Below, piece by piece: positions 46,101 to 57,941 of a stretch of DNA of 64,000 bases. This DNA is from Lycium barbarum (Eukaryota > Streptophyta > Magnoliopsida > Solanales > Solanaceae), in assembly GCF_019175385.1 (NCBI RefSeq), contig NC_083344.1, forward strand, positions 59,396,782-59,460,781, given 5' to 3'. A program made the translations under genes and the position numbers. Position 1 is the stretch's first letter; each line of letters starts with the position of its first letter. The notes under the pieces were generated by a model, which saw only the letters and a program-made list of their open reading frames with translations, ran no database searches and had not been told where the DNA came from.

Positions 46101-46136
46101 AACATTCGAGGACGAATGTTCTAAAGGGGGGGAGGA
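46101..46136 (+). other. 20-bp inverted repeat and polypurine tract
   Basis: AACATTCG-AGGA-CGAATGTT (46101-46120) is followed by AAAGGGGGGGAGGA (46123-46136), directly before the 3' LTR. Confidence 0.9.
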
Positions 46137-49100
46137 TGTTATATCCCGTATTTTTTAACGTCGGATTATATGAAAGCTTAGGTGGGGCCCACACATCAAG
46201 ATTTTTTTTTGGAACATGTGACAAGCTATATGAATCACATATGTAAAGTTAAACACAACTCATGAAGGACCCTTGGGCCAAATCAAAGTGGAAGCCCTCC
46301 AAACGAATATTTTTAAGAAAACGTTTCCGGGTGACCTGACTTGGAGGGGCAAAAACGGTATTATAAGTTTGGAATTTGGAAAAGTACCAAGAGATAGAAG
46401 TTATAGATAATTGAATTAGCTTTCCAACCATAGGTTGTGGGTTCCTAGGTGACGTTGGTACAAGGAGCTATGGACGTTTTAAGGTCGAAAGGTCAGTGGG
46501 CTAGGCCCAACTCGGGACCAACCGAATTGGCCCAAACAAAAATGAAAAGAAAAAAAATTAGGCCCAAGTTTGAAGGGAGGCCGGCCAAGCCTTGGCCCAA
46601 ACCCACAATATGAAATTGTCATCTGATTAGTCATGTGACAATTATATTAAAAAGGGGTCTTTATCCTTTTGAAACTTCAAGAAAAATTAGATAAGGAGAA
46701 GACAAAAGATGAAGAGCAAGAGAAAGGGGCCATTTCGGCCAAGACCATGGAAATTAGGTGCTTTAAATTTTTTTCCAAAAATTATTTTCTTGTAGTATTT
46801 CCACTAATTCAAGGGTCCTCTACAACATAGTATAATTGTTTCGGAAGATAAGTCATCCGTTTCATTGTTTCCGCACTTTGGCCAAGTGAAGAAGTTGAAG
46901 AGAAAGCGTAAGATTTAATTCCTATTTATGTGTTATGAAGGTTTGGTTTATGTTGTGGGAAGTAGAAAGGGTTAAAATTCATGAAAATATGGAAGTTGCA
47001 TGAATATATATATGTATGAATGTAGCCGTGTACATGTGTGGTTGCGTAGTCAAAGATGAGTTAATTTTATGTTGTATTCTAGTTGTGGTTATGGTGAAAT
47101 TCATATTGGAAATTAAAGTTGATTGAATTCGGTTGAAGTTGGAATTATATGTATTGGCCGAGTGGTGTATTGAAATTGGAATGGGAATGAATTAATTTTG
47201 TTTAATATGTTAGTTGTGTTGTGGTGATCCTTGCAATGTAAATGAAGGTAAAATGATATAAGTTTGCATTGTAATGGAATGTAGAAGTTTGTATATTTTG
47301 TATATCTTGTGAATATTTTGTGGAAATGATATGAAATGCTTCCAAATTATATTGTGATGATCTAGATTAATGATGAATGTGAAACCATCGAGCTTGGTTT
47401 GGAAATTTGAAGTTGAAATGGAAGATATTGCACTATGTTGGAAAGGGAACTAGTTGTGCCATATTGAGTGTTTTATAGTGATTGTTGTTGTTGGTAGTGT
47501 TGTTGTTGGGTTGTTGTTGATTGTTTTGGCCGAGTTGAATTCTCGGGGATGCTATATGTATAGGGGAGATGCTGCCCAAATTTCTGTAGAAAAGTGTTAA
47601 CTTTAGATTTAAGCCTAAAGCCTTATGGTTAACATTTGGTAAATGTGACCATTTGCAGATTTTGGACGAAACGGGAAGTGAACTTGGAAAGGCTTAAAGT
47701 GCGTAAAAGGTATGTAAAGCCACCCCGATTCTTCTTTTGGCATGTCCTAGATGTACTAGGATCGGATTCATGCCTCGGAGCATATTCTGCTCATCGGAAT
47801 CCGTGTCTGAAATTGTCACATTTTCGTTCAATAGAATTGAACCCTTTTAGTATGCTTTAATGAAAAATTATGCAAAATTTCTCCAAATCACTTAGGAAGT
47901 TACGGAATGCCCTAGGACCTCTGTAGGTGACCCCATAAGCTTAATACACGTAATTTGAGCCCGCCGCTTTGGTTGTCCCGAGGTGGGCCCGCTATTTCCG
48001 ATTTTACCCTTATGGTCCTTTGTAACTTGATGTCAAGCAATTTTTAAGGAAACGTCTTATCTACTTTTCCAACTACTAATGATGCTTATTCGGGGTACTA
48101 TATTGAGTCTCTGTAAAGGTACGATATTTTGTATTGCATTTAGTTCCACTATTCCCGCTTTGCTCTCTTATTGTACAATTGCCTTATTTTCGAACAATAT
48201 AAAATGAAACGTTTTAACTATCCTTTTAACTTCTATGGAAAATTGTTTTAATGATTTCCTCGAGTCTGGTAAACTATTTTGGAATATGAGAATGACCCCA
48301 GAAGGATTATTCTTCCGTAACTCATTATGACATACGACATACACCTACTATGATTCTGTCCGACTTCATTGATTTGATTTGTCATTTCGATATGCCTCAT
48401 TGAGTCTCTGGAAATCTGTGATTTTTTTTGGTTGCATTTAGTCTCTCACTACTCCATTCGTGGATGCCCCAATGTTTCCCACACTGAGCCCGGGCCAGGA
48501 TATGTTGTCAAGCGTATTCCAATGCATTGTTCGCCGTGCCTCGATGTGAGGGGGCAGGTATATATGTACATGGGTTTTGGAGTATGTTGTGCCATGTACA
48601 CACATTCTGATATGATATGATCTGATATGGCCATCTGATATGATATGATATGATATGTTATGTTACGGGGTTATCCCCTACTCTGTTCCTTATGTATGGT
48701 GGCACCAGCGTCGGGGGGTGGCCACGTTCTGTTTCGCCGAGCCCTTGGCAGGGGCCGGACATGATATGGTATATGTTTCTGAACACACTCATGTTTTGAA
48801 AATATGCATTTGATACTTCGGATGTCACACTCACTTCTCTGTAAGTTTTGTTTCGGTTATGATCTTGTTCCGTATTTGGACCAGGTACGACATATGTTTT
48901 CAATAAATACTATTTATACTTTATGATCAGCATTTTGCTAATCTGTACATTTTGTCCATTTTCTGTACCTTCTACTTTGATTATGACTTTGTTTACTACG
49001 TTCCGTGCTTTACATACTCAGTACATATTTCGTACTGACCCCTTTCTTCGGGGGCTGCGTTTTCATGCCGCGCAGGTACAGAAGACAGATTTGCTGATCG

Positions 49101-49478
49101 CCTGCCTAGGACATCTATTCTGCTATATTGGGAGCGCTCTTTTGTTCAGAGCCTGTATATTGGTACAGTCTGCCGCTATATTATATATATGTATTCGATT
49201 CAGGGGTATGACGGGGCCCTGTCCCGTCTTATGATTGTGTTATGATCTGTAGAGGTCTGTAGACATACTTGTGTGGGTTCTGTATATATTTGGGTATGAT
49301 ATGATCTGTGACAGCCTCATCGGCTTCCATGTACGGTGTCGGTTCATTTATGGTTATTATTAACACCAAGCGACTTCTATATTTGAAAATATTCTGTCGT
49401 TTGCTAATTTGGGTTATTGGGTACGTTTGAGTGTCCAGCACGGACACTAGTCACGGCCTACAGAGTTGGGTCGTGACA
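46137..49478 (+). repeat. 3' LTR (3.34 kb) of the 38767-49478 element
   Basis: It starts TGTTATATCCCG and ends GGGTCGTGACA. It matches the 5' LTR with scattered single-base changes and a few small indels, for example an extra nine bases near 47694. The three-hairpin module is at 49018-49075 and GACGGG/CCCGTC at 49210-49228. Confidence 0.95.
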
Positions 49479-51197
49479 AACATACTCGGCCCGGGACTCG
49501 GTGAAAGATATATTAACAGCATGCACGAGCAGAGTAGTGAGCAACCATATGTAAACTAAATCATCATCTGGGACTCAATAGGATAATTAGAATGAAGTAA
49601 CACTTCAGAATCAAAGACAACAGTCATGTCAAGTACCCCTCGAATGTCACTATGGATTATATCAAATAGAATTTCAAGAATCATAGACACGTATCAAGAC
49701 ATAATGGAATAGCTTTTGGAAATCAAGAACATTAGCCATCCTAGTGTCTCTAAGAATAGGAGCTTCTTTGGAGTATATACATTCGTCATCTGTTTGTCTC
49801 ACATAGATCATGCCAAAAAACAAAGAAGGGATAACTTTACATAGCTGTCATAGATCAACCGTAACCAAGCTTGCTTCGTCGCCCCTTTAGCCTATTTAAT
49901 CTGAGAATAACACTGTTGTTAATAAACTATGACTTCTCAAACTTATATATTTACAGCCAATCACTTATGGGAATCACTTCTTAGTTCATACTCCTTGATT
50001 AGGACTTTGATTAGTTAAGAGCTTAACAGAAATCGGGCAGCATTTCCTCTATATAACTCGCCTATCCCAAACTTCCAATTAATCTCCGATTATCACAACA
50101 ATACCAACAACAACGATAATAGAAATAATCATATCAAATCCTTAAAATCCAGCCCATAACATACACAAACAACCACCAACAACCTACACGACAACAACCA
50201 CAACAACTTATACGATTTCCCGCCATTAATTCGGCAGTTTTCATTTCACGATTTAGCTATGACCTGGATGAATTTAAATATACCTAGGAGAGGATATTCC
50301 TACCTTGTATACCTAAGAGTAATTTTCGATCCGCTTAAATAAGGAAACGTTGCTGCTCTTCTCAAAGTAGAACGCTGCTATTTGTCTACCATAAGTAGAA
50401 CGTCACCACACCATATACCTTGCTATATGTATGTAATTCCAAAAGAAAGAAATTGTTGCATAGTATAGAAATTGTTCTCGTGATGATAAAATTCTACCTA
50501 CTCCTTTATGACATTTTTTTCCACTAAACAAATGATACCTTCATATATATATATATATATCCCTTAAGGAGTCATGGGGTCCACATGGACAACTCTTATA
50601 AATATTGCCTGATCCTAAGAGTGACACCACATATATTATCCACATAGTCACTTCTTGTATTCTCTTATGATGCCACTTGGAATCGCACAACAGAGACACT
50701 TATTCACTTAATCCAAATTAACACAATAATTAACCCCTTACTCCCCCACTTTATTCCAACATATAATTAATCTCTTGATCTCAATTCACTTCAATAATAA
50801 TCATTTTTAACACACCTCTTATACTCATTACCATGATCATGTGATATAACACTAGTCCATAACCTCTTTTGCCATACACAAAATATTATTCTCAATCACC
50901 GTGGTCACACTTGTTAAGTACTAAATTATTTTGGGACTTCATTTCTTGTATACACCGAGCTCTTGATTTTCATCCTTGGATATGATCGAATTCTCCGGGG
51001 TCGGGTAAATTTGCTCATGTTGAACGATTAAATGTTGTAGTCCAAAAATACGGGGTATTATAGCTTGGACCGTATTTCACTCAAATAAATGTTGAAACTC
51101 GACAAAATTTATTTTCTTCGATTGGTTTAACTTCAAATCCTTACGATACATGTGTACCATCACTTTAACCACATATAAACTTGGGGGATAACCTCTA
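49479..51197 (-). repeat. LTR a, part 2 (minus sense)
   Basis: It resumes LTR a with AACATACTCGGCCC and follows the 55259-57941 LTR in overall order (hairpins, CATGCCAAAA block, CGGGCAGCATTTCC at about 50034, donor-like TACCTTGTAT at about 50303, AT-rich promoter part). The middle portion (about 49840-50860) is more diverged than the ends. The final 75 or so bases up to the LTR start are missing, replaced at 51198 by another LTR fragment. Confidence 0.75.
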
Positions 51198-51297
51198 ATC
51201 CAATTCATATCTCAACAATTCCATATAAACAATTACAACTTTAATTATCATGATTCCTTCACTTTTAACACACAATTAATAACAACAACAACAACAA
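51198..51297 (-). repeat. LTR fragment h, part 1
   Basis: AT-rich sequence ending in the AACAA target duplication (51293-51297). It continues beyond the solo LTR at 54030 and belongs to the same family as 1-997. Confidence 0.6.
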
Positions 51298-54029
51298 TGT
51301 TACGCCCCAGAAAATTTCATGTTACTAAGGCTGCAGACAGCTTAATGTGAGCTCAAGGAGGAGCAAATATTACAAGTATAAAGGATGAAATTCTACTGTA
51401 TTAGCATGAGCATAGCATGAGTATGATATTTGTAATTCGTACAATACGATTGGAATGATACGTTAAAAGATATATAGCCCTCGTAATGGTAATCTGAGGT
51501 GGGGTCCATATGTCGAGATTTTATAAAGGACATATGACAAGTTATATGGATAATATATGTGAAGTTAAACACAACTCAAGAAGGACCCTTGAGCCAAATC
51601 AAAGTGGAAGCCCTCCAAAAAGATGTTTTTAAGTTTCGTTTTCGGGTGATCTGACTTCGGGAGGCCATAACCCCATCATTATTTGGGAATTTGGGAAAAC
51701 TCCTAAAATAAAAGTTGTAGATAATTGACATACCTTTCCAACCATAGGTCGTGGGCCTGCATGTGACTTAGGGATAAAAAGTTATGGACGTTTTAAGGCA
51801 GAAAGGTCAAGTTGGGCAGTGGGCTCGGCCTAACCCGATTCCAAGTCGGGTCAGGCCCACTTCCCTTGCTATTTAAGGGAAATTTTCAGCCTTATCTGCC
51901 TCATTTTCATACCAAAGGTCCATAATATTTTAGATAGAGAGAGAGAGGAGAGTTAGAGAGAGAAAGTGGAGAATTGATCCAGTTCGAGACACCGAATCCC
52001 GAGGCCCGTGAAGGATAAAGTGTAGTACAAGTTGTTGCCGTCGTTTTAAGCTAAAATTTGAACTTGGGGGATGTTGGTTTCGTGGTGGCTGCTCATATAA
52101 GGTATGTTTAAGATGTTGTTACCATGATCATTGATAGATTTGACGGGTTAGAATAGAGGATATGACGTTGAAAGTTCGGTTATAATTTTTGGATATCAAA
52201 TGACTTGGGGGCTATTTTGGTATGATTAAATGGATAGAATTAACTGGATATTGACATAAAATGATTGTTGATGTGTTGTTGAAAAGTTGTTGTTCTTGAA
52301 TTTGGGAGAATAAAGTGTATGAAGATATCGTATACAAAGCGTATACTGGGTTGTTTTGGTGTATATCTTTGGGAGTTGATGCTTTGAGTTTAAAGAGACT
52401 TATATGAGATGGTTGTTGTTGTTTTTGGTTGCTGATTGTGTTGTTAAATTGAATTGGAATTAGAGGGAAGCGAAGATTACAGAGAAAATGCTGCCCGAAT
52501 TTACGGAAGTTAATTACGAGCTTAGAGAAGTATATGAACCTTTTTCAAGTTGTCTACGGGGTTTCCTTTACCTTGGTTGTGGATTGGCCAGTGTTTGGAA
52601 GCATAAGTTAAGCTAATCACGTAAGCGACAAAGTATGTAAGGCAAACTTTTCTTCCTTTCGCATGATTCTTGTTATTATTCATTCTATATGTACTCCATA
52701 TGATTCCATTCTTAGACGAGTAAGGTCTAAATGTTTCTTGTGATGACTTATTGAGATTGTACTCCTATTCTGTTCCGAAGGGAACACCCATAAGGTGCCA
52801 AGTTGAGTTGTGTATATGGTTTTACTAATGATTTCGAGGAAATGAGTTTTATAATAAAGGAAACATAAAGTTTGATTTTCAAAACCATTCCGAAGGGGGT
52901 GCTAGATTTTATTACTTCATTTCGTTTACGATTTATGTCTACATTCCATAGTATCATCCCTTTGTACTGATATGATCACTTATTTTTTGGGTAGGGCAAT
53001 AAGATGAAATTGAGTAGAATATAAGTAGTAAGAATTTGATAACAATTCTACCCTCAAACCTGAAAGTATGTCCTCCTAAGTCTAGTGAGATACAAATTTG
53101 ATAACTTCTTATGAAAGTCTAAGGCTAATAACTGGAGTGTGATGAATTAATTAGTGATTTATGCTGTGAATTGAAATTGTTATTTATGAATTGAGTTTGT
53201 GTTGATATGATGGTGATATTAAGCCGGAAGCGGCTGCCCGAAGGGGCCATCATTATTATGCTGGAAGCGGCCGTCCGAAGGGACTATTTTGACGCTAGCC
53301 GTAAGCGGCTGTCCGAAGGGACTATTCTGTTACGATGTCAGAAGAGGCATATGTGTTGGATTGCATAATTTACTTAAAGATTATTTTGAGACCTCATGTG
53401 CACATTTGTATTTTATCCAGCGAAGGCTGCAGGTATTGAGTTAGGTTGCGATTTCTTCTCTCCTAAGTCAAATTTTGATTATGACTTGTTACCACCTTAC
53501 ATACTCAGTACATTGTCCGTACTGATGTCCTTTTGCCTGGGGACGCTGCGTTCATGCCCGCAGCCCCAGATTGTTTGGCAAGTTATGTGTATAGCTAGGA
53601 TGCGTGGACGTCAGCTGGGATTGGCAAGTTCCACCTCATTCTGGAGCTGTGCTGAGTCATGTATCGATATGTATGATTATGGGTATGTCAGGGCCCTGTC
53701 CTGACTCATAATGTTTAGTTTACTTCTTAGAGACGTCTGCAGACAGTGTCCTGTGGTATGTTTGTCGAGATGTCGACAAAGTGATGTCAGTTGAGTCATT
53801 TGTGGATTTTAAAATAATATGTATTTTAGATGATTTCAATTGGTTTAAAGTACCAATTTGATTGAAGGTTGTCATAATCATTATAAAGATAATGATTTCT
53901 ATCTGGAAACGTTTTATGTTTTTAAAAGTTTTTGAAATGACAGGTTTTGATAGAGCGAATGTCAAGGGTTCGCTCGACTCTGATGAGAGTCGGGTGCCCA
54001 TCATGCCCTACCACTGTTAGGGTGTGACA
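51298..54029 (+). mobile_element. Solo LTR (2.73 kb) with AACAA target duplication
   Basis: It starts TGTTACGCCCC and ends GGGTGTGACA; AACAA lies at 51293-51297 and 54030-54034. It is the longer sister of 6319-8842, retaining TATTTAAG (51870-51877) and the following leader. It has AAAATGCTGCCCGAA (about 52486), AAAGTATGTAAGGC (about 52630), the GAAR hairpin array (53217-53345), the three-hairpin module (53515-53573) and GTCAGG/CCTGAC (53687-53705). Confidence 0.95.
53217..53345 (+). repeat. Tandem GAAG-loop hairpin array, second copy
   Basis: Three units each pair AGCCG/CGGCT (or variants GCTG/CGGC) on GAAG or TAAG loops with a second hairpin GCCC/GGGC or GTCC/GGAC on GAAG. It is one unit shorter than the array at 7994-8160. 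Confidence 0.75.
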
Positions 54030-54778
54030 AACAATCAAACCCAATTTAATTGAACAACTCCAATTCAGCCCAACTTACAATACCAACGAAATCATGCAAT
54101 TTTCTTACTTCCAATTTCGCCTACTACAAACTAATCTCTCCATTACAACATCATTAACTCCAATTACATTACAAGAAGAAGAAATCTTACCTCAAATTAG
54201 TTAGGATAGATCCTACAATTTCTTGCACCAGTTACACCACTTCTTCTTCCTCAATCCAATTCCAACGTTGTTGCCTCTTTTGTGACGTTTAGAACACTTT
54301 TATTGAGTTAAAATTTCCTTTCTTTCTCAATCTAAGAGCTGGCCGTGAGCTTGCTGCCATGGTTGTTCATGATTTTCTCTCCAAGTGATTTTGTGAAGAT
54401 GAATATGTATGGCTTAGTGAGTCATCAACATAATATATATAGGTAGCCAGCCTTGTTGACATGTGGCCAGCCTACTTGACATGTGTCCCACTATGGCATG
54501 AACCAATCAAATTTAACCATGTTGTAGTGGGGCCCACTTAGTGGTCTAATTAGCTTAATTAATCATAAATCCCCACTTAATAATCTGATCATGGCTATTA
54601 ATTAATCCCTAATCGTCACTAATATTTCAACACTAATTGTAATTAATTAGCAGATCGTGCACTTGTTAAAATCGGGATTAAAACGTCCTTGTCTCATAGC
54701 TCAAAAATCATCTTGTCCTTGAACTTCTGTCGATTAGCTTACGAATAATCCAACGCACAAAGATACGGGAGATAACAC
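54030..54778 (-). repeat. LTR fragment h, part 2 (LTR start)
   Basis: On the minus strand it starts TGTTATCTCCCG at 54778. It aligns with 296-997, with donor-like GAGGTAAGATTTC (about 54183-54195) and a TATATATA box (about 54432-54440). No polypurine tract follows it. Confidence 0.75.
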
Positions 54779-55258
54779 AATCATACCTGCAACATTCATA
54801 CCATATCTGACATATACCCTGCTTACCTATTTTTTCATTGATTCCTTCAACTTCTTCTGTTTACACTTTATAACTGAACTTATCATAAATATATATACAT
54901 TCAATCCATTTTCTTAATATATTTACAATTACTAACCTTGATGATGACTAGTCGCCATTCTATATATACAATTTCTGATAACGTAACCTCAATGAAATAT
55001 TAGCCTTTGTAACTCCCAGTAGCATTATTTACTCTCTTGTCGACACCACTCTCCTGCTGAAATCAAAGGTCAGTATATAACAGATATCATTTCCTATCTC
55101 TTGGCTCTATCGCACGATACTAAGATATCAAGGAGAAGTGACATCCTAAATGTCCTGTTGCTTCCTGTTTATCGATGTGGTGCACAACACACCGATAAAA
55201 AAGACTCTACTAGACACGGTCTGTAGACACTCCGAGGATGAACTGCTCTTGCACTTGC
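54779..55258 (-). mobile_element. Truncated internal domain: leader with altered primer site
   Basis: On the minus strand, next to the LTR end at 55259, it has GCAAGTGCAAGAGCAG where AAGTGGTATCAGAGCAG is expected; four bases of the primer binding site are lost. The leader hairpin (55168-55199) follows. The rest, 54779-55060, is AT-rich with no recognizable coding. Everything from gag to polypurine tract is missing. Confidence 0.7.
55168..55199 (-). other. Leader hairpin with self-complementary loop GTGCAC
   Basis: On the minus strand TTTATCGGTGTG pairs with CACATCGATAAA (11 Watson-Crick pairs and one G-T). The loop palindrome GTGCAC is at 55180-55185. The mismatch seen at 42163/42183 is restored to a C-G pair here. 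Confidence 0.82.
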
Positions 55259-57941
55259 TGTCACGACCCAACCCCATGGGCCATGACTAGTGCCCGAGCT
55301 GGACACTCATATACGAACCTGTTAGATATAGTCAAACTGAAACTAAGGACGGAATGGAAACTTGTAAGAGCAACTAAGGATTCACAATGCCATATCATCA
55401 TAAACCTGTCTCCTGAGGAGTCATAGCTGATCAAAGCATAAAATAATACGCAAGCCGACAAGGCTGCCACTATACACGGAAATATCCCAAACAAACCATA
55501 TTAACACGACTGACCAAAACCTACTCACAACCCACATATGTCTACGGACCCCTAAGATTGAACAAGTGAAATATGACGGGACAGGGCCTTGTCGTACCCC
55601 TGGATATGCATAAGTCGACATCAAAAGATATGTACCAAAATAATCTAGGCTCCGGAACAATGGAGCTCTCCAAAACAGCTGAGCAGAAGTCCTAAGCTGG
55701 AGGATCACCAAACCGAGTGTCTGTACCTGCGGGCATGAGACGCAGCCCCCCGAAGAAAGGGGGTCAGTACGAGATATGTACTGAGTATATAAAGCATGAA
55801 ATACAATAAAGAAAACCATAACTGAATAAAAGATTACAAGAGGCAAGTATGATAACCAAAGATACCAATGCACCTGTGCCTTACGAAGTGAGAATCATGC
55901 ATACCCATATCATGTACCATACCCGGCCCATTATGGGACTCGGTGAATAAAGTCATCTTATACCATACCCAACCTATCATGGGACTCGGGGCCATAATCA
56001 TATCATATATATATACGTACCCGGCCCTCTAGTGAGGGACTCGGTGAACAATGCGGTGAAACTGTGCACGAAAACATACCCGGCCCGGGACTCGGTGAAA
56101 GATATATTAACGGCATGCACGAGCAGAGTAGTGAGCAACCATATGCAAACTAAATCATCATCTGAGACTCAATAGAATAAGTAGAATGAACTAATACTTG
56201 AGTATCAAAGACAACAGTCATATCAAGTTCCCCTCGAATGTCACTATGGATTATATCAAATAGAACTTCAAGAATCATAGACACGTATCAAGACAATATG
56301 AAATAGGTTCTGGATATCAAGAACATTAGCCATCCTGGTGTCTCTAAGAATAGGAGTTTCTTTGGAGCTTATACATTCGTCGTTTGTTTGTCTCATATAG
56401 ATCATTCCAAAAGAAAGAACGGTTAGCTTTCCATACCTTGTCTGCCTCTTAAGCTAAGCCACACCTAAGTCTCGAGCTTCCCAAGATCTACAACAACTTC
56501 AGTAAATACCAAACATTAGCTAACGGTACTTAGGAATCCAACCCTAAGCTAACACGTCATTTTTAGAAATTAGGACAGCATTTCCTTTATATATTCGACA
56601 AACCCCGAGAATTCAACTTGGCCAAATCCTCAACAACAACACCCACAACCATATAATTAAGCCATTTCTTAAGGGTCCCCATCATTAAAAACTCAAGAAC
56701 ATGATCAATACAACCCCTATATACACAATATACCATTATACCATCTAACTTCTCCTTCTTCAGAAACATGTAAAACACCAATCAAAACTACAACAACAAT
56801 ATAATAAAATATATTCCAACAATTCTAGCCATAATTAGCTCAAGAACACCTTCAAAACAATCCACAATTCTACCAAGTTCTTAAAATAAATTCAAACATT
56901 TCCTTTCACACTTGCTTTACCAAATAACTAGCTAGGACTCATTCAAACTCGAATCCATGAAGATGAATCATATTCTTACCTTATATGCCAAGAACCACTC
57001 TTCTTCCACCTTACTACACTTTGAAGAAAGCCCAGATTCAACAACGCATCGAAACGGAACAACGAGATTGAAGTAGAGAGAAAAACCCGCATGTCGTTCT
57101 TGAGAAGAAGTATATGTCTCTTCCTTAAAATGTAACGTCACTGGCTGCATATTAAAGGGCAGATCGTTTCTGCCTTAGAGCAAGAAGCCCCTACGTTTTT
57201 CTTCAACAAAAGAAATCTTTTAGTTTGGTTTATTCTCACATACTTGTTGTCCAAGTGACCTTGTTGTGGAATTCATGTATGCATCAACACCTAGCAGCAC
57301 ATGTATACTCTTTGAATAGAAAGTTGGCCTCTTTTGGTGCCACCTATTAAGCATGTGGTCCCTCCCATCATATGGCTGCCACCTCATGATTCCGTGTGGG
57401 TTTCTATAAATGACAATTATCGATTTGATTCAATTAATACCATAATTAATTTCTTGATCTCAATTCACTTTAATAACAATTATTTTAATACACTTCATAT
57501 ACTCATTGCCATGATTATATGACATAGCACTAGTCCATAGTCTCTTTTGGTACACACAAAATATTATTCCCAATTACCATGGTCACACTTGTTAAGTCCT
57601 AAATTATTTCAGAACCTCAAACTCTTTGTACACCGAGCTCTCGATTTTTTTATCCTTGAATATGATCAAATTCTCTGGGCTCGGGTAAATTTTCTCATGT
57701 TGGACGATTAAATTTTTTTTTGTCCAAAAATACGGGATATTATAGCTTGGACCATATTTTACTCAAATAAATGTTGAAACTCGACAAAACTTATTTTCTT
57801 CGATTGGTTTAACTTCAAATCCTTACGATACATGTGTACCATCACATTAACCACCTATAATATTGGGGGATAACCTCGTGTCCGTTAGTAATATCATTTA
57901 ATTCGCACACTTTCCAACGCATGAGAATATGGGATGTAACA
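55259..57941 (-). repeat. LTR B, unbroken (2.68 kb, minus sense)
   Basis: On plus it begins TGTCACGACCC and ends GGATGTAACA. It is the intact reference for the split LTRs a and b. It has a hairpin with arms GACGGG/TTGTC (55575-55593), the three-hairpin module (55727-55784), CCCATTATGGG and CCCTCTAGTGAGGG hairpins (55925-56050), a CCTTTATATATTCG/CAGCATTTCC block (about 56575-56600) and donor-like AAGGTAAGAATA (about 56972-56983). Its start is joined to an internal domain that has lost its polypurine tract. Confidence 0.9.

Larger units (their letters stand above)
38767..49478 (+). mobile_element. 10.7-kb Ty3/gypsy element with similar LTRs and ruined pol
   Basis: LTRs of 3.33 and 3.34 kb that are nearly identical by eye bracket a 4.0 kb internal domain with primer binding site, leader hairpin, 5S-like sequence, a decayed RNase H-integrase-chromodomain remnant and a polypurine tract. 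Gag, protease and reverse transcriptase are missing. The host sequence on both sides joins into LTR a, as shown by the unbroken relative at about 56060-56110. The left end lacks the TG and no clean target duplication is visible. Confidence 0.92.
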
